64,000 bases of DNA. Source: Alligator mississippiensis (Eukaryota > Chordata > Crocodylia > Alligatoridae). This document shows positions 1 to 11,265 of this stretch, one piece after another. Each line of letters opens with the position of its first letter. Positions within the stretch are counted from its first letter, which is position 1. Below the pieces are notes generated by a model that was not told the origin of the DNA, searched no databases, and was given only the letters and a program-made list of their open reading frames with translations. The stretch is from assembly GCF_030867095.1 (NCBI RefSeq), contig NC_081828.1, positions 216,535,978 to 216,599,977 of the forward strand, written 5' to 3'. The position numbers were made by a program, and so were the translations under genes.

Positions 1-1130
1 GAGCTGTACTATAGCTTTCCCTGGCTCCTGGCCTGAGCCACTGCAGGCATGTGGCTACATACTCTGAATCAAAGGTAACTGTCTGTTCACTTCTGTTTCA
101 ATTTAATTTCTGCATCTTAGATTAACCTGCAGACTGAATCAATTCAGCCTCAGGCTTTTTGACCGTCTGCACCTAGCCAGTGTGTGCAGCCTCTCAAAAA
201 GCAAGGTGTGATTGATAAGCTTCTTTATGAGACACTCCTTACAACTGCTGCACAGAATAAAATGAACCTTCGAAAAAGTCAACTTTGCACGAAGTCCCAT
301 CTAGTCTGAGATGAACTAGTGTATTTTCAAGTCTGGGCTATGACTTGCCCGACAGGACCCTTATCTCATCCTTTGGTATGCAGGGAGACAAGACCACCTA
401 GTTTTTTGCACCACCAGCTAATTGCTAGCTAGACCCAGAACTGCTTGTGTCTAGACATGAACGTGCCTTGTACTGGGGTTGGAGGCATCATCTTGTGCAA
501 GCGGCCAACCTGCAACATGCATGCGGTGCAGCTTCTGTGTGTAGCACATGGAAAGGTCAAGGAGGAGATAGGCAGCACAGTGGCAGATACAGCAGGGAGC
601 AGAAAGCAGAGCAGATGGGGCAGGGAGCACAGGGAAGGGAGCAGTAAACCGAACAGACAGAGGACTTGGAGTGGCACTGAGCCCACAGGCCAGATGTCTG
701 ACACCCATCTTAAATAGACCAATGCTTTGGAGAACATGCCCAGTCTCAAAGGAGTTAACTGGACTTGAAAACAGCACCCTACAAGCTGATCACCAAGACT
801 GCAAGGCCAAGCAAGCCACATTTCCACCAGAGTTAGGTGACTAACATTTTCTGATAGCAAGCAGCCCCATTGTGTAGCACTGGTTGAAAGCACACTCATT
901 TGGTCAGCAGGTTTCTCCATCTAACCACTTGAGCTTCTCAGCCATAGCTTATTACTTTCTTAATAAACCTTAAATAGAAACCAAGCCTTTGTTGGCCTCC
1001 AGCGTAGACTCGTCTCTATGTAATATAACTTTACTATGCCGGGTTACCACAGCAACTGTTTTCTCAGCCACTTTGTTCTTGGCTTTCAAGAACACAAGCT
1101 GCTGCTACCCTTCTTCTAAAATAAAACTAA

Positions 1131-1143
1131 GGGGGGGGGGGGG
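1131..1143. repeat. poly-G run (13 G)
   Basis: An uninterrupted run of 13 G on the plus strand is followed by a purine-rich tail. It is simple low-complexity sequence in the CCDC12 intron. Confidence 0.9.
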
Positions 1144-1683
1144 AAGGAGGAGGGAGACAGCGGAGCAAGGCAAGCTGCCAAGTCCCCATGCCATGCATCT
1201 GTTTTCAGCTCTAAGATCCCGTGTTAAGACTTGAGGTTGGTTTGCCTGCGTTGCAGCTCTTCCCAAATACGCTGAGAGCTTGCTGTCTCCAGAACTGCAC
1301 AGTGAATTAAAGAGAGGTGGGGAGGGAAAGCCCATCAGCTAGTGCTGGTACCCATCGGCCGTATTTAAGCAGCACTTAAACAGCATATCAGATCTTATTA
1401 CTCTTCCCCTCCTTTAACATCACGACCCGTCAGTAGTGTGACAACCAGCCCTGCAAACCAGCTCCTTCTACCCCAAAGAAGTGAGTAGAGCACATAGTCC
1501 AATCACTGTATGTAGAGCAAAGGGCCGTGCTCCATGCCACTTAGCTCCAAGACCACGCTGGGAACAGCTTTTCACCGCATTAGACAGTGATGCCCGCTAC
1601 AAAAGGAAAAGCTGTGTTTGGAACATCACCAGACACAAAACGTCTAGTTACATTCACCACTTTACTGTGTCAGTAATACTGAA

Positions 1684-1951
1684 CATAGTGTTTCTCGAGT
1701 TTTTTAGACTCAAGACCCACCTTGGAAAATGTCAGCTCTTAGCTTTCACTTGTTTCTTGACTACAGAAAAACACTAGTGCCTTCTTCTGCTGCGGGGAAC
1801 TCGGAGCAGAAATGAATCCAGAGCGTCAAAATCCATTAGATACCTGTGGGTTCGTTTTGTGAATCCTGCGTAGGTGTTTGCACTCCTAAAAGTGTAAGTA
1901 TTGCATGGCACCCTTAAAAGGACCTCACCGCACACTGCTTGAGTATCATTG
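1684..1951 (+). mobile_element. hAT-type MITE, family A, degenerate copy
   Basis: This degenerate copy resembles the better preserved element at 9397-9667. It opens with a decayed form of the CAGTGGTTCTC terminus, followed by TTTAGACTCAAG. It then carries the shared internal segment AATGTCAGCTCTTAGCTTTC, the segment GGCACCCTTAAAAGGA, and a closing GAGTATCATTG that matches the inverse terminus. No transposase is encoded and no target duplication is legible. Ends are approximate. Confidence 0.6.
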
Positions 1952-2019
1952 ATCAGGCATTTATAAAGCGCTTTCCATACAGCTATTCCCACAATAGCTG
2001 GGTGAAGAATATGTTGTCA

Positions 2020-2100
2020 GTCCTCTCCTACAGAGGAAACAGAGGTTAGGTCATGAAGCAAGGCAGAGCTGGAATTTGAACCCAGGAACTCCTGCCAGAG
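2020..2100 (-). repeat. MIR-like SINE remnant
   Basis: The segment GCAGAGCTGGAATTTGAACC, preceded by an 'ACAGAGGAAACAGAGG' segment, is the reverse-strand signature of the tRNA-derived MIR/CORE-SINE group (B-box region followed by the 'cctcagtttcctc' region). It is a short, diverged remnant. Confidence 0.5.
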
Positions 2101-2589
2101 TAATATACTTAAGATTTATAACGTGGTGCAAGCGTGTATGGAAAGCATGCATTTATAAGCACATTCCCCCGCCCTCACCCTTTCCATCTCTCTCTAGGAA
2201 ACTGAATCAGATCATTGAGATGGAAGAGACCAAATAAGCTATCCTGACAAGGCTGGGCACATTCCCTTTGTACTGTGACACTCAAACGAGACTGGATAAA
2301 TAACACAGCCTCTAGCATTCTCTTTAATCATTTCCACTGGCCAATAAAGCAGCAATTAGATGCCAAGGCAAGAGGCCCAGCAAAATCTTGAATGAGATCT
2401 ATCTCGCAGAATGAAAGATTTGTTGGGGGGTTTTCTGTCTGTTTGTTGGTGAATGATCCCAAGTCACCATTTCCCCCCCCACCCTGAAAGGGGCACGTAT
2501 CCTGGAGCGCAGCTCTGGCCTGTGGGCCAGTGCATCCCCCATGCATCTAGTGCTCAGCCCTGAAAGTGGCACACCTTCAACCTGGTAGT

Positions 2590-2945
2590 CTCTGACCGAG
2601 AATCTCGGGGAAGCAGGATTCAGACCCTTCTTCTTTCCTTCTCTTTTCACAGATGAGACAACTTTCAAGCTCTGAGAGAGAGATGGGAAACATCAAGTTT
2701 CTGAATGGCCCCAAGCATTCTGGATTTGGACAGGGGCTATTTAAATCGAGAAAAAGAGGATGGTTTGTGCTGGGTTGCAACTTGGGAGATCTGGGTTCTG
2801 GTCTCAGCCTGTCTGCAAACTTCCCAGGTGACTTTTGATCCCTTACCTCTTAATGAGGTAAGACATCAAGTGACCAGGTGACTTTTGATCTCTTACTCTT
2901 ACCTCTGTGCCTCAGTTTCCCTCTGACAAACAGGAATAAGCCTGG
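2590..2945. repeat. MIR-like SINE remnants with a local duplication
   Basis: A reverse-strand MIR-like piece (TTTTCACAGATGAGACAACT) is followed by a forward piece containing 'GAGATCTGGGTTCTGGTCTC' and 'CTCTGTGCCTCAGTTTCC'. Between them CAGGTGACTTTTGATC occurs twice, about 50 bp apart, each followed by a TTAC...CTCT segment. This indicates a local tandem duplication in the 3' part of the SINE. Confidence 0.5.
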
Positions 2946-5045
2946 GCTGCAAGAATAATGCCACTAGTGGCAGAGACGCACGGGATCTATAGCAAACATG
3001 CAATATATTGAATAGTTCTTGCCTTCAATGCACAAGCTAAATTAAACAGGTACCATTTGGACTGGTTGCAGTGAATAAGCAAAATCTTATATTTGTCTAG
3101 AACATGTCTTCTCAGTCCAGCTGCTCCTTTTCTCTATACTCCTTGGCAAACCAATGTGCTTCAGAGCCAACTTGAAGCACCTTAGGTCATCCTTGCTGCC
3201 ACCCTCCAGGGACCCTTGAGCCCACTTTTCAGATTGCTTTGCTTTGTTTTGCCATGCCACCAGTAACCCTTCTCCCCATGTTGTAGCAGTCAAGGGAGCA
3301 ATGTTGAATAAGGCCCACTTCCGCTTTCCCAGTATACTCAGGAACGTGCTTCACTGCCTGGGACCAATGCTTGAGTCCCAATTCCAGCCCCACTTATATA
3401 CCTTCATGGATTTCATTTGGAAGTCTTTCAACCAGGAAACATCAGCATGTTTCAGATCATTTTCCTCCAAATGCAAATACTTCACCTTTGAAAACATGCA
3501 AAACACGAGATGGCTTTGAATAGCAGAATGCCATGCGTCGGCTGCATTTATGGGCCCGAGGACTTAAAGAAAAACAAATTTCCAGCCTTGTTAGAGAAGC
3601 AAGAGAAAGAAACTATGAGCTGTCAAACAAAGCCATTCTGAAAGGAAAGAACATTTTCAAGCTCTGACATATTCAGCATTTCATACCCTGTATTTACATG
3701 GGAGGCTGGGCCTCTGAGTGAGTTTTTTACTACTTTAATTATTCGTATACCACACATACCTTGTTCTTCAATAACCAGAGGTTGAAAATGGGTGCTTTTA
3801 ACAAGAAAACTGATTCCAAGCAGCTTGGTTAAAAGGGAAAACCTTTTTTTTTTCTCTTCATTCTGCCTTCCGAAAACAAAGTGCAGGTCTTATTTGGAAG
3901 CACATGGTATGCAAATAAATATGGTACATTATTCTCCCGTGTACAGCAACACACGTTAATTTAACCGGCAATCACGGGTGATCAAAGGCATTCAAGACCA
4001 CACTGATGTTGCCTTCAGATTAAAAACCAGAGCTCACTTCCTTCACAAAGGTTAAGTCAAATTCTTCTGAAGGAGGAAAAAAAAAGATGCCCGGCCTCTT
4101 TCACCGTTGGCTCTTTATATGTGATGGACAACCTTCCTTTGTTTAAAGGGAACTCAAGGGCTTCGTTTTCGCCAGGAGAAAAGAAACAAAAAAGAGAACA
4201 AGAACACGTCTTCATCCAAACTTCCCCTATGGTGGCATAATGCTATGTTTCAGTGGGCAGACCACTACCAGCTCGGAGGAACAGCTTTCCACCGTGGCCT
4301 GGCAGCTAACAGAAAAGACCTGCGCAGACTTCCCTAGCCCTTTTACCAAAGTGTCTGTTCAAAATGCACTTTGCAGCTTGCCAGAAGCCCTGTAAATGTG
4401 TGGGGCGGCTGTCTGCCAACTGAGACAGCCTAGTGTAGACAAGACCGATCCACTGTTCCCCACCCCAGCATTTTGCATTGCTGTTGTACCTCCCTTTCTC
4501 TCTCTGCCTGCATGCTAGACCCCAGAACTTAGATGCGTTCGCGTGATCAGTGATGGATCACAACATGCCCCATGTCAGTCATCTATTTCCAGGGGGGCCA
4601 CTCAAAAAGCATCTGCAAAGATCACTCGTGCTATACATGTGGGATTACCAAGCGGCAGATGAAAGGAGCCAAGGTTTCAGCGCAGCATCAGGCTTGTTGA
4701 AAAGCAGCAGTTAATCTTTTTTTCCATGCGTACAGATGGAATAAAAAGGGGAAAAAAATTCACATTAGAAACTCAGTCCATTACCATGGCAATGTAAAAA
4801 TAAGTCGAGATGAACATGCATCAGGAAAAAATCAGGGTCTCAAACTTACTACCAGCTTCCTCAAGTAAAATGTAACCCTCCGGTCACAAGAGAAATGTGG
4901 GAGCTCACCAGGATTTTATATTAGCACTCTCATACTTGGGCAGAGGAAAATGTCCAAGTGAGTTTGCAGCAGTTTTCAATGATCTTCCTCCAAATGCCAC
5001 TTTCTGCTCAGATTGCTTTGCTGGCATTCTGCTAAAATTAAAAAC

Positions 5046-5046
5046 T

Positions 5047-5069
<23 letters not shown>
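5046..5069. repeat. poly-T tract (24 T)
   Basis: A run of 24 T on the plus strand is followed by ACAG. It mimics a polypyrimidine tract plus acceptor, but the host gene runs on the other strand. On the minus strand it reads as poly-A, as left by a retroposed sequence or simple expansion. Confidence 0.9.
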
Positions 5070-5077
<8 letters not shown>

Positions 5078-6914
5078 TGCAAAAAGCAGGGGAAGTTTAT
5101 TTTGCCATTAGCAACTGTTTGCAACAATCCAGTCCTATCAAATACCCATCGCTGCTAAACACGAAGCTGCTTTAATGGTTGGGGTCAAAGCATTAGCACA
5201 TCTCGACAGTGAGATATGGGACTGAAGTGCGCTCACACATAGGAATGGAAACAGCCCCCTTGGAGAATTGGGGTCTTCCAGCCTGAATTTAGGACTAAGA
5301 GCCATGAACTTCTGATTTTTTGCCAGCCCTTCACTTTTGTGTCATAAAACCATAGACAAGAAGTCACCTCAGCTCTGTTTCTTACTTATGGGGAAACTAA
5401 TCCCATACTGACTTGCCTCTCAGGTTTTCCTACATGCAGCACTACATCTACGGAACAATTTTGCAATCCCCATAGCTCAAGCTGCTTAGTTTGACCATTA
5501 CCTTCCTACGTGGAAAAGCATACAAGCTATATCAAGGGAGCTGGTGCAAGAGAGAGGCCGAGTTTGAATTCAGATAGAGACTTTTTTTTCTTTTTTTTTT
5601 TTACTCACAGTCAGTACCTTATGATAAATTGAGATTATGGGGGGAAAGGGGGAAGTCCCCCTGTTTAAGAAACACTTTGCGTATAGCTGTTTCACAGTTT
5701 CCACTTCATCGTCAGCTTCCCCCCTTTGGATGGGTCTTCTAAATTTCACAGTTGCTGGATGATTCACATTAGAAAATTAAAAAAACACGTGTAAGACCAC
5801 GAAAACTGAAGGCAGGTGCTGTGCATCTCAAACTGATTTTAACGTTTTTTAAAAAAAACTAATTGGTCAGATTTAAAATGGATCACATCCCTCGAAGATG
5901 GATTTCCTTCTTGGCTGCTCAGATTCAGGCACTGGCAGTAGGCCTCGTTTGCAAAAAGGCCTGCCCTTCCTTCTGTACCTCTGCGTGAAGAGTTTGACCT
6001 CGCTAGAAAAAGTGATTTCCTATCGCAGCCCTCCCTCCTGTTCCCAAACCCGTGCAAAAAGGGCACTTGTGAAAGTTTGTTAGTGCTCGTGAGAGCAAGA
6101 CCGCACAATGTGAATGCCTGATGCACGCGCTCACATTTGCTTGTCAAACAGAAAGCCGAAAATTAACAATGCCGCGGCGGCTTCCTCCCCGAGCCAGAAC
6201 AAGCCGCAGCTTTATCACAGCCCTGGCAGGCAACGAGCGTTTCCTCTGTTTCAACACCTACCAGCTACGCAGAAAGTATTTTGATGCTCGAGACTAAGCA
6301 GCAAACCCTGGGCTTCGAAGCAATATCCAAGACAACAGTTTTAAGCGGGTGCTGCTAAAAATAAGGGGGGCGGGGAGCTAAGTTTGCAAGAAAGGCAAGA
6401 ATTGCTAGATTCTTTACATGGATAATTCACGGAACCACAGCTCCTCTAGGGCAATAACAGTGAGAGAAGAGCGGAGAAATCCTTTGCTCGATACATTTTT
6501 AATTAAAAACATAAATGCCTCCCAAAGATGCTGTTGAGTGATTTGGGCCATTCTACAGCAACCGAGAGACGCTACAGTGGATTCATCCCCATCCCTCCCT
6601 TTGCAAACTCAGCTTTCAAAACACACCATAACAGATGGACTCCAAAAATCTCTGTTTAGAATATACTTAGGCTTCAACATTTCTAACAAATATAAACTCC
6701 CATTTCCATGGTGCTTATAAACATCCCCCGGCCCCTGCTCGCAAAGCATCCCTTTGAAGGCTCCACATGGCATGACTTTTTTTCTGGTTTTGAAGCCGTG
6801 TAACCTTTGCTAAGGCAGGCAGGCAAATACTTCAGCGATGGGTGGCATCCAGGATGCCGAGACATGGGAACCGACATAAAAAAGGTCATTTCTCAAAAGC
6901 AAATTGTAGATAAA

Positions 6915-6966
6915 CATTCACAAAAGAAAAAAAGAAAAAAAAGAAAAAAACAAAGAACACAAAACT
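6915..6966. repeat. A-rich low-complexity tract
   Basis: An A-rich run of AAAG/AAAC units lies immediately 5' of the CR1 fragment. It could be the tail of an older retroposon into which the CR1 landed. No flanking structure confirms that. Confidence 0.6.
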
Positions 6967-6967
6967 G

Positions 6968-8002
6968 AAGGGTCGTACTCGGAGGGTGGTGGTGGACGGG
7001 TCATATTCGACCTGGGGGGAAGTGGGCAGCGGAGTCCCCCAGGGCTCGGACCTTGGGCCCGCACTGTTCAATTTCTTTATCAGCGAGTTGGACAACAAGG
7101 TGAAAAGCAACCTGTTCAAATTTGATGATACCAAAATATGGGGAGAGGTGGGCACGTTAGCAGGGAGGGAGAGATTGCAGAAAGACCTGAATAGGTTGCA
7201 GGGGTGGGCTAACAAAAACAGGATGCGCTTCAATACTGACAAGTGCAGGGTGCTGCACTTGGGCAGTAGTAACCAGCAGCACACTTGTAAGATGGGAAAC
7301 TCCCCTCTTGAGAGCACGGAGGCAGAAAGGGATCTAGGAGTCATTATTGACTCCAAGATGAACATGGGCCGACAATGCGAGGTCACGGTCAGCAGGGCTA
7401 ACCGGACCTTATCGTGCACCCACAGATGCATCTCAGGTAGGTCCAAGGAGGTGATCCTCCCCCTCTATGTGACACTGGTCAGGCCGCAGCTGGAGTACTG
7501 TGTCCAGTTCTGGGCACCCCACTTCAGGAGGGATGTGGCCAGCATGGAGAGGGTCCAGAGGAGGACACTTGCATGATCCGGGGACAGCAGGGCAGACCCT
7601 ACAATGAGAGGCTACAGGATCTGAACCTGTTCAGCCTTCACAAGAGAAGGCTGAGGGGGGACCTGGTGACTGTCTACAAACTTACTAGGGGGGACCAGAA
7701 GGGTTTGGGGGAGACCTTGTTTCCCCTAGCGCCCCCCGGGATAGCAAGGAATAACGGCCACAAGTTGTTGGAGTAGGTTCAGGCTGGACATCAGGAGATG
7801 CTACTTCACAGTCAGGGTGGCTAGGATCTGGAACCAACTTCCAAGGGAAGTGGTGCTGGCTCCTACCTTGGGGGTCTTTAAGAAGTGGCTTGATGCCTAC
7901 CTGACTGGGGTCATTTGAGCCCAGTTTCCCTCCTGCCCAGGCAGGGGGTCGGACCTGAAGATCTACAAGGTCCCTTCCCACCCGACTTCTACGATTCTAT
8001 GA
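6968..8002 (+). mobile_element. CR1 LINE, 5'-truncated, with decayed reverse-transcriptase C-terminus
   Basis: This is the longest LINE fragment in the window. CR1 is a non-LTR retrotransposon that inserts by target-primed reverse transcription. The frame opens around 6985 with the conserved RT block VVVDGSYSTWGEV and then GVPQGSDLGPALFNFFISEL. It continues through the palm and thumb region (AERDLGVIIDSKMN, LVRPQLEYCVQFWAPHF) to a stop near 7576. The catalytic F-A-D-D motif reads KFDDTK, so the alanine codon is missing. At about 7570 the frame shifts into the next segment (MIRGQQGRPYNERLQDL, then [13 protein letters not shown]), and the C-terminal part is broken. The element ends in the CR1-typical GATTCTATGA. 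It cannot move itself. Confidence 0.9.
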
Positions 8003-8742
8003 AAACCAGCAATAGTGAACTTGCTTAATGGAAAATTGCGTTCACCGTGGATAAAGATCCCCGTGCATCAAGGGTGGGATTTTTAATAGCGCCAAAGTGA
8101 TAGAGGAATAGAAATCTCACAGATTTCCAACGAAGCTCCTAAATCCCTTCAGTGCCTTCAACGACCAAAGTTAAACCCGCGTGTGCACTATTACAAACAC
8201 ACCCATTTAACAGCAACAACCACCTTCTCATTTGAGGTCAAGTGTAAAAATAGTATTTCCTAATCTCACCAGCACTTTGCCTTGTCTTCCTTGGTCAGGC
8301 ACAAATCCCCAACAACTTAAAATCAAGAGGTGTAAGATGGGACCTGACAGTAAAATGCAGCCTGCAACACCCGTGCTTGCTTTTAGGCATGCTATTGAGT
8401 ACATGGCTAAACGTGCACATGTTCAAAGGACAGAGTGATCTTCGCAAGTCACTACAGATTAGACAGCCGCGTGGCCAGAACCCTGAAATAAATCTAAGAA
8501 ATTTTATTCCTGCCTTTTGTTTCAAGATTTAGATTCAGATCGAGAGGCTGCACCCTTATCCACCTGCTAAGCGAGGGGTGTGGAGTTACATTTTAAAAAC
8601 TAACCAAACTTTATTCCTCAGGGTTAAAATAATCTTATAACAAAGCGCACTCAAACAGAACACCTCCTTTATCTGATTTTCATTTAACGGAGAAAGGCTG
8701 TAAGAATCGGGAACAACAATAAGCAGGCTCGAGTGCAAGGTA

Positions 8743-8778
8743 CTTTAAAAAAAAAAAAAACCCACAAAAAAACCCCTT
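8743..8778. repeat. A-rich low-complexity tract
   Basis: Two A-runs separated by CCCAC end in CCCC. This is simple sequence with no associated element. Confidence 0.7.
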
Positions 8779-9388
8779 TAGTACATTCATTAGTGTTAAT
8801 GAAATAAGCTTTCAGCAAGTTAAAAAACCAATGTTGCAATTACACTCCAAGTGCAACGCGCCTGCCATCAGAGCTGTCTTGTGTGATTTTACACTTGCCC
8901 GTAAATGCATGCAAAATGCCCCGTTCTTCCAGCCAACCCTAATTAAGTGTTTCTTCCCAGTTTACCCTTTTAGGATATGCTTATCTTCAGATTTATAGTA
9001 CTGCTGTACATTCCCCAGATGTGGTTGCTGAGAAAAAGGGGGTAGCGTTTCTCTAATCACAAAATCCCAAGAGCTGGAAGCAATGACGGCTTCAAAATTA
9101 AAACTCTTAATAAAAACAAAACCCCAAGGTCATTCCGTGAGCTTTTTTCTTGGCTACTCCTATCAAAATTGGTGGGGCTTTCCTGTTAACTGAACACTGA
9201 ACCAAAAACATTGCTTAAGTGCCAATTCCTTACCATCTGCAACAATAATTTTTAAATACCTTAATCCTAGGGGGGGAAAAGGTGCAAGGCCAGGTTAAAC
9301 ACTGCATTTCCTCTGCTACAGCAGCACCACAGAAAGGAAAGAAAGAAACCCCTTCCCATTTTGTCAGCTCATTTGGATTTCTGTTAGC

Positions 9389-9675
9389 ATCTAGGTCAGT
9401 GGTTCTCGACCTTTTTAAACTCAAGGCGAGACTCAAGGCACCCCCTGGAAAATGCTTTCACACATTTCTTGATTGCAAGAGCACCTCTTCTGTTGCAAAG
9501 AACTCAGGCAAATCACAAGGCAGAAAGGTTGGACTATCTTGATTCCTATTTGAAATCTCAGGGTTTATTTTGAGGATCACGTGTAGATCTTGGCACATCT
9601 AACTGTTAACATTGCTTGGCATCCCACGGCACCCTTAAAAGGATCACGCCCTAGTTGAGAATCACTGGTCTAGGT
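9389..9675 (+). mobile_element. hAT-type MITE, family A, best copy, with target duplications
   Basis: The element proper is 9397-9667 (271 bp). It begins CAGTGGTTCTCGACC and ends TTGAGAATCACTG, an imperfect terminal inverted repeat of the hAT superfamily kind. The flanks are ATCTAGGT (9389-9396) and GTCTAGGT (9668-9675), a 7-of-8 match, as expected for the 8-bp target duplication of hAT elements. It has no coding capacity and is non-autonomous. Four further related copies lie at 1684, 21847, 36485 and 46120 (the last inverted). Confidence 0.85.
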
Positions 9676-10873
9676 ACAAAGCAAATGAGTTGTTGTGTAA
9701 GTTTGTTATCTGCTTTCTCCAGTTATTCAAGGAATCTCCCCAAAAGCATGCAGAATATGCTGTCGGTACAGCAGAGCCATGGTCCAAGCCCGGGGCACCC
9801 CTTGGTACTACAACCATACAAATAATACTGAGGATCGTGATGGCTGAATGCATCTTACATCCACAATACACGTGCCTGCGTAATGTGATGCCTAACTGGG
9901 CCAAGTTACTTTGCTCGGAATGATCCCCCAGGCTTGCTGGGGAAATTCCTGTTGCCTTCAAACCCCAGAAAAGCGAAAAAAAGGGTCAGGGTTTCATCTC
10001 AGTGGATGAAGACCCCATTCACAGGTGCCTGTTAGCAACCCTAGGTTAAAAGGGACAGGGTCAAGGAAGAGAGGTCTACTGAACTCCATGTGTATGTATG
10101 TTTATTAGTGCACACATCAGAGTAGAAAGCAGGGAGGAGGTGTTAGGTTTTTCAGCTGCATGTAGGTAGGCTAAAGGCAAACAGTTATTTCACTTTTTCC
10201 ATTTGCGGCAAAGCAGGCCGTGTAGCAACCTTTAGGGCTTTGTGAGCTTAGCAGTGTCAGCAACTCTTGACTTGCATACTATTTTCAATACAATCGCATT
10301 ACAGTACTCATATTCCTATTAGCGTTCACTTTGCTGACTTTTAAGAGAAATAAAAATCTGAAAGATGTCTGAAGTATAAGCAACTGGACTGTCGTTTTGT
10401 GCATAAGAATCCCATAGCCAGAGGGTAGTGCAAAGATCGTGGGCAAAGCAGCCTAACACATGGCACAATTCAACACGCCGAAGATCAACGGCTCTGATGT
10501 TTTGACGGCTTCCGACTCTAAGTTAAGATAATGGAAAGAAAATGGCAAGTAGCCTGCAGAAAGCTCGAATAGTTTTGCAGTGAGGCTCTTCAAAACTGAT
10601 CCCCTAAATGCACGTGGCATTTCTGTGGCTCAGGTGAAGTGAATGAAAGCACAATGGGTGTCATGGTGTCCACGAAAGGTACCCATCCAGACTGCTCCAT
10701 AAAACTCACTACAGGGAGGCCCAAAGATAGACCCCCCCTGTTTAACAAGAGCCGAAGTTGCTCGGCATGGCTTGACTTTGAGTTTGAAACCAGCATTGAG
10801 ACAGCCCTAAGCTTGAAACGTGTTGCATTCAACCCTCACCCCGGGAAATCTTGTACGGAGGCAGCCATGAAAG

Positions 10874-11265
10874 CTTTAGACCAGCAATTCCCAAAGGCCA
10901 CGCGGCAAGAATAGCAGAAGTGTACCACGAGAAATGATGCTTTATCAATATCAGATTCAGCTTACGCAGCTAAGTCACTTGGACCACAGAGCTCCCCATG
11001 GGTCCAGAAATTTGGCAGTGCCACCACTCCCAGGCACCAGATTTCCAAATTCATTGTGGCGAGATGGGGCCCATGGACTGAATCCAGCTCCCAGGCTGAC
11101 CCGGCATTGCTCACCCAGCCAGAAAGTTAGGCACCATTGCACAAGTCATATATATATATATCACACACCCCTTCTTGGGTGTCAGAGTGAAGTACGCCAC
11201 CAGTTTTAATCCATAAAAAAAAGGGTGCCCCAGGTATACAAAGTTTGGGAAATGCTGCTTTACAG
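10874..11265. mobile_element. hAT-type non-autonomous element, second family
   Basis: The element proper is 10882-11257 (376 bp). The left end reads CAGCAATTCCCAAAGGCC, and the right end is the inverse of CAGCATTTCCCAAACTTT, giving an imperfect terminal inverted repeat. The 8-bp flanks CTTTAGAC and CTTTACAG match at six positions. There is an internal (TA)n at 11151-11161. No transposase frame is visible. Confidence 0.7.

Noticed and set aside
5046-5074. Poly-T followed by ACAG as a 3' splice acceptor
   Set aside because: The host gene CCDC12 is on the opposite strand and no exon-like sequence follows on the plus strand.
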